In this document: positions 41,601-53,400 of the stretch, piece after piece
Layout: each line of letters starts with the position of its first letter
Position numbering within the stretch: the first letter of the stretch is position 1
Origin: Heloderma charlesbogerti
Lineage: Eukaryota; Chordata; Lepidosauria; Squamata; Helodermatidae
Reading direction: 5' to 3'
DNA length: 64,000 nt
Assembly (NCBI GenBank): GCA_026122225.1
Contig: JANEZZ010002675.1
Location: 930,001-994,000, forward strand
The notes under the pieces: model-generated
What the model was told of the DNA's origin: nothing
What the model saw: the letters and a program-made list of their open reading frames with translations, nothing else
Database searches by the model: none
Program-made: the position numbers and the translations under genes

Positions 41601-44600
41601 TAGTTAAAATCAGCAATAATAAACAACAAATGTAAAACCCCAGCAAAAGCATCAAGAGACAACATAGAACCAGCAGTATAAAATTCAGTCAGTTTAGCAA
41701 TCCTATGGCTGCTAGACAGTTTCTAGACAGCCTTAGGATTTTTTGGTTTCTGGGAACCAAGCTTGGAGCCAGGGTTCCCAGCTCAGTTCCCAGAAACTGT
41801 GCTCCTTACCCCCTACCCCGCCACCTTGTAGGCAGCATGGTTGTTCCCCGTCTCCATGTTCGTAAACACAGTGCAGAGCGGGTGACAAAAGGGTATTCCC
41901 AGGGGATGGGAGGAGACTGAGGAAGCGTCATTATGATGCTTCCTATGCGCTACATGGCCGCAACTCCCTCCCACTCTGAATTCCCCAGATAGCCAAAATC
42001 GGCTGTCTAGCCACAAATGCAGGGTAGCTAGAGCACAGAAGAGAGGATTCCTGCATTGGATAGTCGGCCGCCTCCAAGTTCAGAAGCTGCCAACTATCCC
42101 GATAGAATTGTGTCCTTAGGTGATTTTTAAAAACAGCTTGACTGTACTCCCAGAAGGGAGTAGAGTAGCATGGATCTGGTGAGCTTCTATCAGAATGAAC
42201 CTCCATCAGAAGGAGATTCCATAAAATAGGTGCCACAACTGATAATTTGCACTAGATGATTTGTACTAGATAGGTTTACACTCAATAATGGTGGGTCTCT
42301 GTACTTTACCTGTTTCATGTCTGGACCTTCTAATTTTGTCCAGAAGTTGTTTAGGGTACATGCAAACCCTAAAAGGGGCTGTTTATTGCCTTCTCATTTT
42401 TTTATATAACAATCTTGATTATCATTTTGTTAAACAACAATATTTTGAAATATTTTAGATACGCAAGCTAAGGAGGGAGTTGGATGCATCCCAGGAGAAA
42501 GTCTCAGCTCTGACAACACAATTGACTGCCAATGTGAGTACGGTGTACATAGACAGGAACTCATCATGAGTGGCAAGGAATGATCTGGATTATAAGAAAA
42601 AAATTAGATACAGTTTTGAAACAGAAATAAATGGAAATACTTTTATTGACTGTTAAACATAGTTCGTTATAGACTTAATTTGCTTTTTTTGAAGCATCAC
42701 ATTAATTTTGGAGGCCAGAATCATACCACTTTGATGTTTTGTTAAGTATTTTCTACCAGGTTTTTTTAAACTAATAATTGGATGACTCAAAAAGTTTAGG
42801 GAGTGCCAAGCCAACCTTTTTCAGAGCACACCTTTCTCTGTGTTGCCATTCATCTCAGCATTCCTATTTCTTTGAGGTGCTGGAGTTCCAAAGCACACAT
42901 GGAGCTTCTTGGCTCAGAGTAGTTCATTTTAATGGAAGAAGACAGTCTTTTGTATGTGCTGATTTACTATTGAATTGAATAGGAAACATCCTGCGCTTGC
43001 AAAGCATATGACTGTGCGCATAAGCACGCATGGATCCCTGGAGTGTAGCAACTGTGAGTCTGTTCTGAAGATACGCCAGCAGCCAACTTATGCAAAGCCC
43101 CTTGCTCATGTGATTTTTCTTTTCACAAAAGAGGAGCTGAGATTCCACATGAGTAAATGGATCACACAATCAGGTTTTGGGGCAACTTGGCTGCTGGTGT
43201 ATCATAAGAACTTGCACATTTTTTATATTAATATCATTCCTTCTAATACTGAACTCAGGTCGTTGAATGTTTGTCAGTTTAGAAGTGAAATAGGGCCACC
43301 TAAAAATGGGTTTCTGAATACTTTGGGGCCTCCCTAGGTACTTAGACATATAGAGGTTTATAAATTAAAATATGTATGTTTTAAAACTGCCTAACAATAA
43401 ACCATAGCCCTATTCAGGCATTCTGTACCTGAATAGAGCAAACATGTGATATGAGGGAGCACTCATTACATTCGTCAATGGAGACTTTCTGAAGAGGAGA
43501 GTCTCCTGTTTCCATGGAGGCTCTCCATGTAATTGAGAAAGCTGAATATGCAATTTTACCTACTTCAAGAATGCCTGAATGGGGCTATTGAGTGTATAGA
43601 CAGAGACAGACAGGGGAAAAGATCCAAAGAAATCAGGCAAATTCTGTGAGTCTGTGGGTGCTGCCAGATGGAGGGCTCCTAGCACTATCAATTAGAAGGC
43701 AAAAGAAAGACAGAAGAAGGGAGGGTTACAAGTAGAAGATGATGTTGTCTAGACCTCTTGTAAAATTCTGTGAATGAGCGATGGCTTAATAAAAGCCACA
43801 TCTGGAAGTACCCTCAGTTAAATCTTTGGTTAAGAGAATTTTAAGACTGAGAATGTTAAGATTTCAGCTGAAAACACACATCCCACACAAAGGAACATGG
43901 AAGAGATGAGGTGGGAGAATTGGCCGGCTCAGTCCCCTGACAATTTACAGTACGTGTCTTGGAGGGGATTAGGAGGGGGATATAACACCCCTGCTAGATT
44001 GCTATAAAATCGTTGGGTTTGAGCCTGGCAGTGCTCTGGCACAGCCTTGCCCAATGTGGTGCCCTTCAGATGTGTTGGACTTCAATACGGGGGAATTGTA
44101 GTCCAACACATCTGGAGGACACCAGGTTGGAGAAGGCTGCTCTAGCACTGTATGACACAGCAGGAGAAGGCCTAGGGAGAACAGTATTTCATCCCTTCTC
44201 TAACTCCTGAAAACCACTGCGAGGCTCCTGGTCCAGACTCCTCTTGAGAGAAGATACTCTGCAACATTGTGTTGCAAGCCCCACTTGTATTTATTTGGCA
44301 TATTGATTAGCTGGTTTTGTCAGATTTTCCTTAATGTGGCTAAATGAGAAAGCCTTAACTTGTGCTTGCTGCCTTTTACTATGTAAAGATAATTTATTTC
44401 TCATACGATGAACTCTCACCCCCTTCCCTCCAGTTATTGGTCACTCTGCTGAGACTGCAAGTAGGAGTGAGGATTTTACCAAGAGGCCTTCCTACTACTT
44501 GAAAGCTAATGAACACCCATCTAGGAGATAGACAGACAGACAGACAGATGACAGACAGACAGACTGTGGAACAATTGTAAAATAGCAGCCGCTTCTGTTT

Positions 44601-47394
44601 CCGTGGACTGGTTTCACACCAACTGTCTAAGTATAACAGGGATATTGCCTTAATTGGTACTATGGAATTTACTAATTCTTTCCCCTTTAAATACTTCTCT
44701 TCATCTCCCCCCACCCCCTTCCTCCCTGTAGTTGTACTGAAAGTATTTGCTGGTACTTGAAATAGTTGGCACATCTTTTCCAAGGGAATCATTTGCTCCA
44801 GTATTTTTTAAATAAACATTTTAGCTTTTACCACATGTAGTCAGTGCTAAGCTTGTTTTATTTTCTGCCATTTTTCTCACAGGCTCAGCCTGGCTTGTTT
44901 TTACAGGGGCTAGAAGGAGTAAGAGCATATCCCAGTGTTATCATACCCCTCATGGTTGTTTTCACTGTGGATGTGAGAATGGCTATTGGGGATAAGGCAG
45001 CTATGTGCTGATGGTGAGCAATGCTGGGATGACTGCATAAGGCTTCACTGTACCAGACAGATGTAAGGAAAATGCATCTGATGCATTTTCCTTAGCTTGT
45101 GGAAAACGGTTCCACCCTAGCCATACTTACCATGAATAAACTTACCTGGGATCAGCAGACCGTAGCTATGCAACAACATGACACCGCGTTAGAACTGGTT
45201 GAAGCAGTTGCCACAGCTCCAACCCAGCAACTGCAAACTCGTGGCACTCTGTTCCTTGACCAGGTTGCTGCAACCAGGTGCACCAGCACTACTGGTGGTT
45301 GTATGGCCATTTAATTTTATGGTTTTGTGATCCCAGGAATGCTCTGTATCCCAGAGTAGACCTGCCTGCTTGCAGAGGAAAACTTTAGCACAGTGTAACC
45401 GTACAGTGTCTTCTAAAGTCTTCAGCAGACAAGCCATCTGCAAATGCACAGCCTTAATTGTATAACACACTTTAACTTACAGGCTCATCTTGTGGCCGCA
45501 TTTGAACAGAGCCTAGGAAACATGACCATTAGACTACAAAGCCTTACCATGACTGCAGAACAGAAGGCAAGTTTGAAGTTCACTTGTACATGATTCACGA
45601 ATGTAGACTTTAAAAATTACCTTTTGAAATTAAGTTAACAGTAAACTGTGTCTTTGGTATCAGGCTACAGCATGAAGTAAAACTTATCCAATCACTGATC
45701 AATATATTTGTGCTGCTATTGTGCCAGTAACCATTAAGTATAAACTTTCCCATGGGAAAAAGAAGATGGTGTTAGACCATTTATATCAGCACCTAAATGT
45801 CGAGTGGTGCTTCTTGTTCCCATTTCCTAAACTTTTTGGAGTCCATGTTTTAAGCATGACATTCATCCTATCTTTCTCTTCATTTCCACAAAATTAGCAC
45901 GTCGGTGGCTGTGTACATTAGAGAGGCTGCAGAGATAGACTGGGCAGTGACTCAGTGCATTATTTATTTCAATTGTATCCCAGTCTTCCTCCAAAGAGCT
46001 CCCAGCAGCTTCCCTATGGTTCCCAGGTGGTCTCTCATTCAGAACGTTTACAGGACCAGACCTGCTTACTTTCAGCAGTAGAACAACCAACTGATGTCTT
46101 CAGGCCATATTCTGGGCTAATAATAATATATTACACTCATGCAGTATTTTGTTACCATTAATCCTGTTCTCTTTCATGTGCTTATACAATATAAGCATTA
46201 GAGATGTATGGGAATTGCATTTTTGCTCACAAAACATGCAAGCTTGCCATATTCAAAGCGCTGAATGTGAACGCAAGCACATATCTGCCGAAAATATTCA
46301 CAAATTGTCAAAGACGTGTTTGCGTTTGTCTCTTTCCCAACTCCCAGTTCAATTTTCACAAATTTCCTCAGTAGACTGAATCAGCCCTGCTTTAATTTAT
46401 GGAGGAATTTTGCACAAATTTGGGGAGTTTTGTGCAAATTCGGGGAGATATGCACGAATCTCCCATTCAATCACTGCTCAATTTGCACAAATTTCCTGTT
46501 CACGTAGAGCAAGCAGCAAGCGCAAATGGGAATTGGGCGTGAGACATACAGCGAGATCATGTCAGAAAATCCTAGTGATCTTGAACATTGTTCATTCGCT
46601 CATCCCTAATATGGAAATACAAAAGGGGCAATCCTATGTCCACTAGTCAGTGGCTAGACAGCCATAGGATTTGTCAGTTTCCAGAAGCCAACCTCTGAGC
46701 CCGTGCTCTGAGGTTGGTTCCCTGAGAACTGACCTTCCCCCCCCATCCCATGCTGCCTTGCAGGCAGCTCAGAATGACTCCAAGCTCAGAAGAGGAACGC
46801 GGAGTGGCGAAAACGGGGCATTCTGGGGTGGGAAAGGCAGAAATGCCGGTACAACAGATCCAATGTGTTGTCTGGCAGCTGCTTCTCTCGCTCTTCCTTC
46901 CCTTAGCTAGACAGCTGAAATCAGCTGTCTAGCCACAAATGCAGGGCGGCTGAAGCATAGAGGGGATGATCCCCTCCACGCATCTCCTGCCCTGCATTGG
47001 ATAAGCTGTTGCCTTCAAGTTTGGAGGCGGCTGCCTATCCCAGTAGGATTGCTCCCTTAATTAAAAATAATACATTTTCTATAAATTACATCTAGTATTC
47101 AATGTTACGCTTAAATCAATGTTATTATTTCCCACAAAATTATAGAACTACAGTCTCTGTTGCTTAAAGTAAGAAGCGATACTGATATGCAGACCTGAGC
47201 CCCTTGCATATTTGAGCAATTATAACATTTCTATTTATTTCAAAAAGGGTAAAGATTTAGGTCCCAGGGCATAGTCTGAAGGCACATGAGGCTGCCACCT
47301 TGCTGAAGCTAAGGAGGTTTGGGTCTGGTCAGTGCTTGGAGGGGAGACCACCTGGGAACCTCCTTGAGTTCCATGATAGAAGAAAAGTGGTATA

Positions 47395-47430
<36 letters not shown>

Positions 47431-50400
47431 GAATCATAACCATTTGTAGGTCAGCTTAGTTCATTTGTACTAAGACAGAATTCTCTGAAGGCACATCCAG
47501 GAAGTTCTTAATTTAGGTCTGAGTGTCCATCTCTGCAGTTCCAGACATTCATAATGCTTCAGCTGCTACAACATTCCTTCTGGGCTATAGAGCTTATGAG
47601 CAAGAACTGGGACACCAAGGGTTCTACAATGTCCAACTGGGAACATAGGTGACTACAATTGCTTTAAGTCCAAATACCTCTCATAGATTTGTCCACATCA
47701 TTCAAATTGGTGTGCCACAATTAGAGATTAGTAGTGAGCAAGGTATGTTGTGCCTGTAAGAGTTAGTGACATTAGCTAATTTGATCAAATAAGTGAAACA
47801 TGCCTCATGATGTGGGGAAAGTCAGAACACAGAAACACACGTATGGCACGCTGGTCTCCAGCCAATCTGGCCTGAGGGATGTTCCTTCATGATGTGAAAT
47901 ATGGTGATAGCTTAGACCAGAGATGGGGAACGTGTGGCCCTCCAGATGTTGCTTGACAGCAACTCCCATCAGCTATAGCAGGCATAGCCAATGGTGAGAG
48001 ATGATGGGAACTGCAGTCCAACAACATCTGGAGGGGCACATGTTCCCCTTCCCTGAGTTAGACAATTGGAGTTAGAGATAAACCAACCTACTGAGCCTTT
48101 TCAAATGTACTCTTACGATGTGTCCAGCCCACTCTGCGCCCCTTTTCTAGCTGTAGCCATTGTTGATCAATTGGACAAAAAATACAAACAAATTCTGGAA
48201 TCTCAGAGGGAAGAAGCCTTTCTAACTCCAGATAGTTGGCCTCTGTTCAAGTACCCATTGAAACTCACCATAAACGTACCCATTGAACATTTATCCCACT
48301 GGTTGTACTGATCCCAACTTTCAGTGCTGTACAAGCTGCTTGGATACTCTTTGGAGAATTCAGAGATAACTTTTGGTTTTGTGTGTGTGTGTGCGCTTCA
48401 GGATTCAGAACTGAATGAGTTAAGAAAAACCATTGAGCTACTGAAGAAACAAAATGCTGCTGCTCAGGCTGCCATTAATGGAGTCATTAACACACCTGAG
48501 CTCGCCTGCAAAGGTAAAGAAAAAGATGCAGCCTTCACCTTCAATAACAGTGTAGCACTCAGAGGGCATTCATCCCTTGGTAATAGCTGATGCAAAATTT
48601 CTTGCCAGAGATAGACTATATAATTATCAAACCGTCCTTGAATTTTCTTTTGTAGACCAGTAGGCCCATCATTACTAATAGTGTTTATAGACGTGTAGCA
48701 TAGAAAATCCCCATGGTATTACAGTGGAGTATGTTCCAGATATATCATATGCATTTAAAACAGACAAGCACTTACCCTAGTCAAAAGCTGTAACCACTTG
48801 AAGACAAAAGGCAATTAGTGGCAGTTGCTTACCTGCCTGCTCTCTCCTTACTTGCTGCAACAATTTGCCATCCACATCTCACCACCAGTTCCTCTTCCAC
48901 CACTATGGTAATTTTACCCAGCAGTCAGAATGTCTCTGCCTCATTCCTCTTCTTTTACCACCACTGCTCTGCTATCCCAGCAGACAAGATTCACTTCCTC
49001 CTCTATCACCACCACAGTGATGCTATCCTAGCTGCTAGGATAGTGTGTCAGCAGTAAGCACTTGAGGAATAGTTGAGGTTAGGTGTGGTGCAGGCAATGG
49101 CAGTGGGAAAATCATGGCATAGAGCTATACTACCTGCCTGTGTTGGCTATAAAGAAGGTGGGATAGGTGATAGTGATTGCAGATGGTGGCAAGAGGCAGC
49201 AAAAGAGAATGTGCATCTAGATTTGCAGAAGGAAAGATAGGTGCAATCTCTACATACATTTAATAAGGTCTAAATTGCTATCCAGGAAGTGGGACTGCCC
49301 AAACCAGCGATTTGCGGATCCGAAGACAGCACTCTTCAGATAGTGTCTCTAGCATTAACAGTGCTACGAGTCATTCCAGTGTGGGAAGCAACATAGAATG
49401 TGACTCTAAGAAAAAGAAGAGAAAGAACTGGGTATGTATATTTCAATAGAGCACATCAAATGCATTGAAATGTGTTTCTATGAATATTTCCAGAAGACCC
49501 AACACATGAGTCAAGTAGACTTTGTAAATTATTGCCTTGAACCAAGATGGGTATTATAGACATCCAATAAATAAATACTACCTTGCATCCATTCGGAAGA
49601 CTTAATATAGTCTTAAGTGGAAATGGCTGAATCCAAACTGTATGTTCCACCGGAGATCTCTAAGTGCAACTCCAATTTATTTTCCCCACTGAAATGCATC
49701 ACCAAGGGTTGCCAATTTCTTTGAGTTCTTGGGGGACTGGGGAGGTTAATCCTTTACCCTATGCTGTTCATTAAACAGCATAGGGTGGACTCTTTTTTGG
49801 CTGTCACCATTCAAATGGGTGTATTCTTTATACTGTGGGGCAACCAGTAACCAGCTGGGTAGAACAATTTAACTGACTGAAAAAAATCCATGACAAATAG
49901 CATGTGGGAGAAGGATTAAAGGCATGCGCATACACGCACACTGCTACTCCAAATAAATTTGCATTGCCCTGCAGCTGCATTTTAGTGAGAGGGGAAAAGG
50001 AAGGCAGTCCTGTCACAGGTAATGTGTTATTTGCTTGAATGTACTGTTTGTTTCCTCAGTTTGGAAATATATGTACAATATATGTTTCAAAACACACACA
50101 CACAAATATTTTTCTGCTATAAAAGATGGAATATGGGTGGATTTTACTTTAAATTAAAGTCAATTAAAATCTGGCACACAGACTGTAACTGGTAAACATG
50201 GTTGAGATAAATGTGTTGTATAGTCTGTTAACATAAGGTAAAGCTAACACCTGACTCAGTTTCTTGAATAATCTGGTTTAATTGTTGAGCAAGTATTCAT
50301 TAAGTTCATTATTGGGGGGCGGGGCAGCTTTTTTGATTATCATTATAAAAATGGAGAAACAAAAATATGAATCTTTAAGCTTAATTTATGATTGAAATGC

Positions 50401-53400
50401 TACCCTGAAGGCTTCAGAATAATTGTTTTTCACTTCCCATTTCTTCATCGCTCACCATATTATATGCAAGATCCCATGTGCTGGAGGAAAAGTACCCAAT
50501 ATCAAACCCATTTTTGTAAAACTACTCCTTCCTTGGTGGTGATGCTTTTTTTGTAGTTTGAACTGAAGCCCTTAGTTCCTGTAGTCCCTTTGAGCCTTAG
50601 GATTCTCTGTGTTGTACCCAAATAAATGAATGCCACCCTATCCCAGATGAATTTGGGAACTCTAAAGAAGGGCTAGATAATAACATAGACCCTGTTCAAG
50701 TCACTAACATTCCCCCCCACCCCCCATAAAACAGTTGTCCCCACAACAATTAACCTGTAGGTGAGTTTTCAGCATGAATGCGAACATCTTCCACCCCACC
50801 ATCTTAGCCTGTGCTTTTCCTCCCTGGCTCTTGACCCAGTTGTCTGAACATGAGATCTCCCCTAAGACTGACTAATTAAACTTTTTTTCTCTAGTGATTT
50901 CACAGTCTTAGGTTTGGGGAGATCCCAAGTACAAATAAATAAAAGATTTCCTAGGATAGGATTAACTTTCTATAGTAGTGAGTAGTGATGTACGAATCCC
51001 TCACTGTCCAGTTGGGGGGTGGTCTATGGAGGGGCCATCTGTGCTGCTCGGGGCCCCACAGAATCCTCAGGAGCCCAGCTGCGTCCACTGCAGTTTGCAG
51101 AGCGGCTGTCCTGCTCCCTATAACACGCGATACGCTAATGGCAACTGCCATTAGCCTATCGCAGGAAAAAATACAGCCGTAAATGGCGTATGCCATTTGT
51201 GGCTGTAAAGCACTGACTTTGTCCTAAATTGCAGCCGTTTATGGCTGTATTTAGGTCGGAGTTAGTGCTTTACAGCTGCAAATGGCATACAATATGCCAT
51301 TTATGGCTGTATTTTTCCCCACTATAGGCTAATGTCAGCCACCATTAGCGTATTGCATCTTCTAGGGAGCTGGAGAGCTGTCCTGCAGGAAATCCTCCGC
51401 AGCTGGAGGTAAGTGCATCCGCTCTGCCACAGACTCCGGAGGTCAGATTCTCTGGAATTTGGCCTCATTGGAGTCCGCGGCAGAATTCTCTGACATCCCT
51501 AATAGTGAGGAGAATCAGGGAGATGTGTGTGAGCCCAATTTTTCTGCACTTAATGGCAGGCCAGTAACTCTGAGACCTTAAATCCCTATTCTCGCCTCCT
51601 CCATGCATTTGGTAAAGACATGGAAGGGATCAGGAGTACACTCCCTAGAGGCCCCCCGACCTCTGCTTAGGCCAAAGGTGAAAAAGGTGAAAAAATCCAC
51701 GCTTATAACTTTACACGCATAGGTCGTGTACTCACTATTGCAAACCCTGGTCACATGTACAAGTCCTTACAAACATACAGTTGACTGGATGTGTGAAAAA
51801 TATGGAATAGGTCTTTTGTGTACAGTACTCTTGACTGGCGGTGTGACATCCTATGCTGGACTGATACAAGGCAATTTTGGTGATGTGCAAAATACAGTGT
51901 AAATTTAGACTGAGATCTCTTTATCATCCTTCCAGTTCTGTAAAATGTCCAAACCCATTTTTGGTCATCAGATGAAGTTCTTTTTAAAAAGAAAATACAT
52001 ATTCCCCAATAAAATGATTTGTTGTGTGTTCTCTTTTGGGGTGGGGTGGGGTGGGGTATGTTTGTCTGAGAAATCCAGCGCTTTCCCTGTCACAGGCTTT
52101 ATCTGTTAAAACTTGTCTTTTTTTCCTTCCCCCTTCCCCTTTTGCTTGCACTTCCTCTGGCAGGTCAATGAGGTAAGGAAGATGTATTTTAAATTCTAAA
52201 ATGCAAAGCTAACTCATCTATTTACATGATTAACTCTGCCCGCATCAGTAACCTTGTCTGAGCCATGTCACTTCATAACCCCAACATGTCGTAACCCTGT
52301 AATAAAATGGCCCTTGAGCTGAAAGAAGAATTTGCAGTGTCTTATAATGGAAAGATATGCTTCAAAACAGGTCTTGTCAACAGCCAGCACTTTTTGCAGC
52401 AGCTTAGACTCTGTCCTTTTGAAATAGGATGTAAAATTTTCAAGAAGAAAAGGAAGAAAATCTGTACTTTTGTTGTTAATTTGTACCGCCAGAAAATGAA
52501 CTTATGTGACCATTTTTAAAAGGGTTGCATGTTAACTATTCTCTCTTCTGTTTGTTTTTTTCTTGTTGTCATAAACCATGATTTTTTAAATCTGTAATCT
52601 CTTTTGTTTCGGTCTTCTTCTTTCAGTTACGCAGTTCCTTCAAACAAGCTTTTGGTAAAAAGAAGTCCCCCAAATCAGCATCTTCTCATTCAGATATCGA
52701 GGAGATGACGGACTGTTCCCTGCCCTCATCACCAAAACTGCATCACAATGGCTCAGTTGTGTCTACACCATTACTGAGAACTTCACATTCCAATTCTCTG
52801 TGAGTTGAATTTGCATGTTAAACAAAACTAACCCCCCCCCCATAAATTCTTGTTAAAATGGTAGCATTATCCTAAAATAAGGTCCCATTTTGCTTGGGAC
52901 TCCATAGGCAGTTTCCAGTGGGGTCACTCCTCCACCATTGATTCTGTTGCGCTCACGGGACTCACCACTTGTGCAACAGGGCTTTAGTGCTTCTAAAAAT
53001 AACCCCAGAAGCAAGCAGAAACTCTCATTGACAGGTCAGGCCAGGCCAGCAGAGCTCCCTTCTGCGAGCTCCACTGACCTGACCTGTTCCAGAAACTAGC
53101 GTTTCGGCTCATTTTGGGTTATTTTTATAAGTACCAAAGCCCTGTTGTGGAAGCGCTGGGTCGTGTGAGTGCATGGGCACAAAAGGATACTATCCTGTAA
53201 AAGAGCAAGAGACTGAGGTTCAAGTAGATTTCTTCCCTGAATGTTCTTTCATCCTTCAAGTCTGGTCTTCTCCATACCAAGCATCTCCTCTGCTATTTAC
53301 TCCTTTGTCCTTTTTCCACATTTGAGTCAATTTACAAACCCTTCTCTGAACCCTTACCATTCTCTGTTGCCACAAAAGAAATTGCCATATTCTCCAAGAA

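Larger units (their letters stand above)
39932..42458 (+). other. Intron 10
   Basis: About 2.5 kb. Contains a palindromic element related to that at 25077 (40828-41118), a possible LINE-derived tail (41515-41660) and a TTA-type MITE (41697-42115). Confidence 0.75.
42534..45482 (+). other. Intron 11
   Basis: About 2.9 kb. Contains an inverted-repeat MITE (43404-43590), a 98-bp hAT-like hairpin with TSD (44042-44139), a GACA-rich run (44521-44565) and a perfect 13-bp-arm hairpin (45065-45093). Confidence 0.75.
45567..48401 (+). other. Intron 12 (GC-AG intron)
   Basis: About 2.8 kb, beginning GCAAGT and ending TTCAG. Contains a possible minus-strand SINE tail (45958-46090), a hAT-like palindromic element (46199-46608), a TTA-type MITE (46625-47056), a 5S rRNA-derived SINE (47290-47430) and a 138-bp hAT-like hairpin (47918-48055). 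The acceptor tract is TG-rich. Confidence 0.8.
49432..52163 (+). other. Intron 14
   Basis: About 2.7 kb. Contains a hairpin around 49759-49786, a CA run (50093-50105), a 519-bp hAT-like element (50983-51501) and a GGGGT run (52037-52058) shortly before the microexon. Confidence 0.75.

Noticed and set aside
44521..44565. CRISPR-like regularly spaced repeat
   Set aside because: A simple GACA microsatellite without spacers, in a vertebrate intron.
47298..47365. 5S rRNA gene
   Set aside because: Only the 3' half is present with several substitutions, followed by a retroposon tail; a SINE, not a gene.
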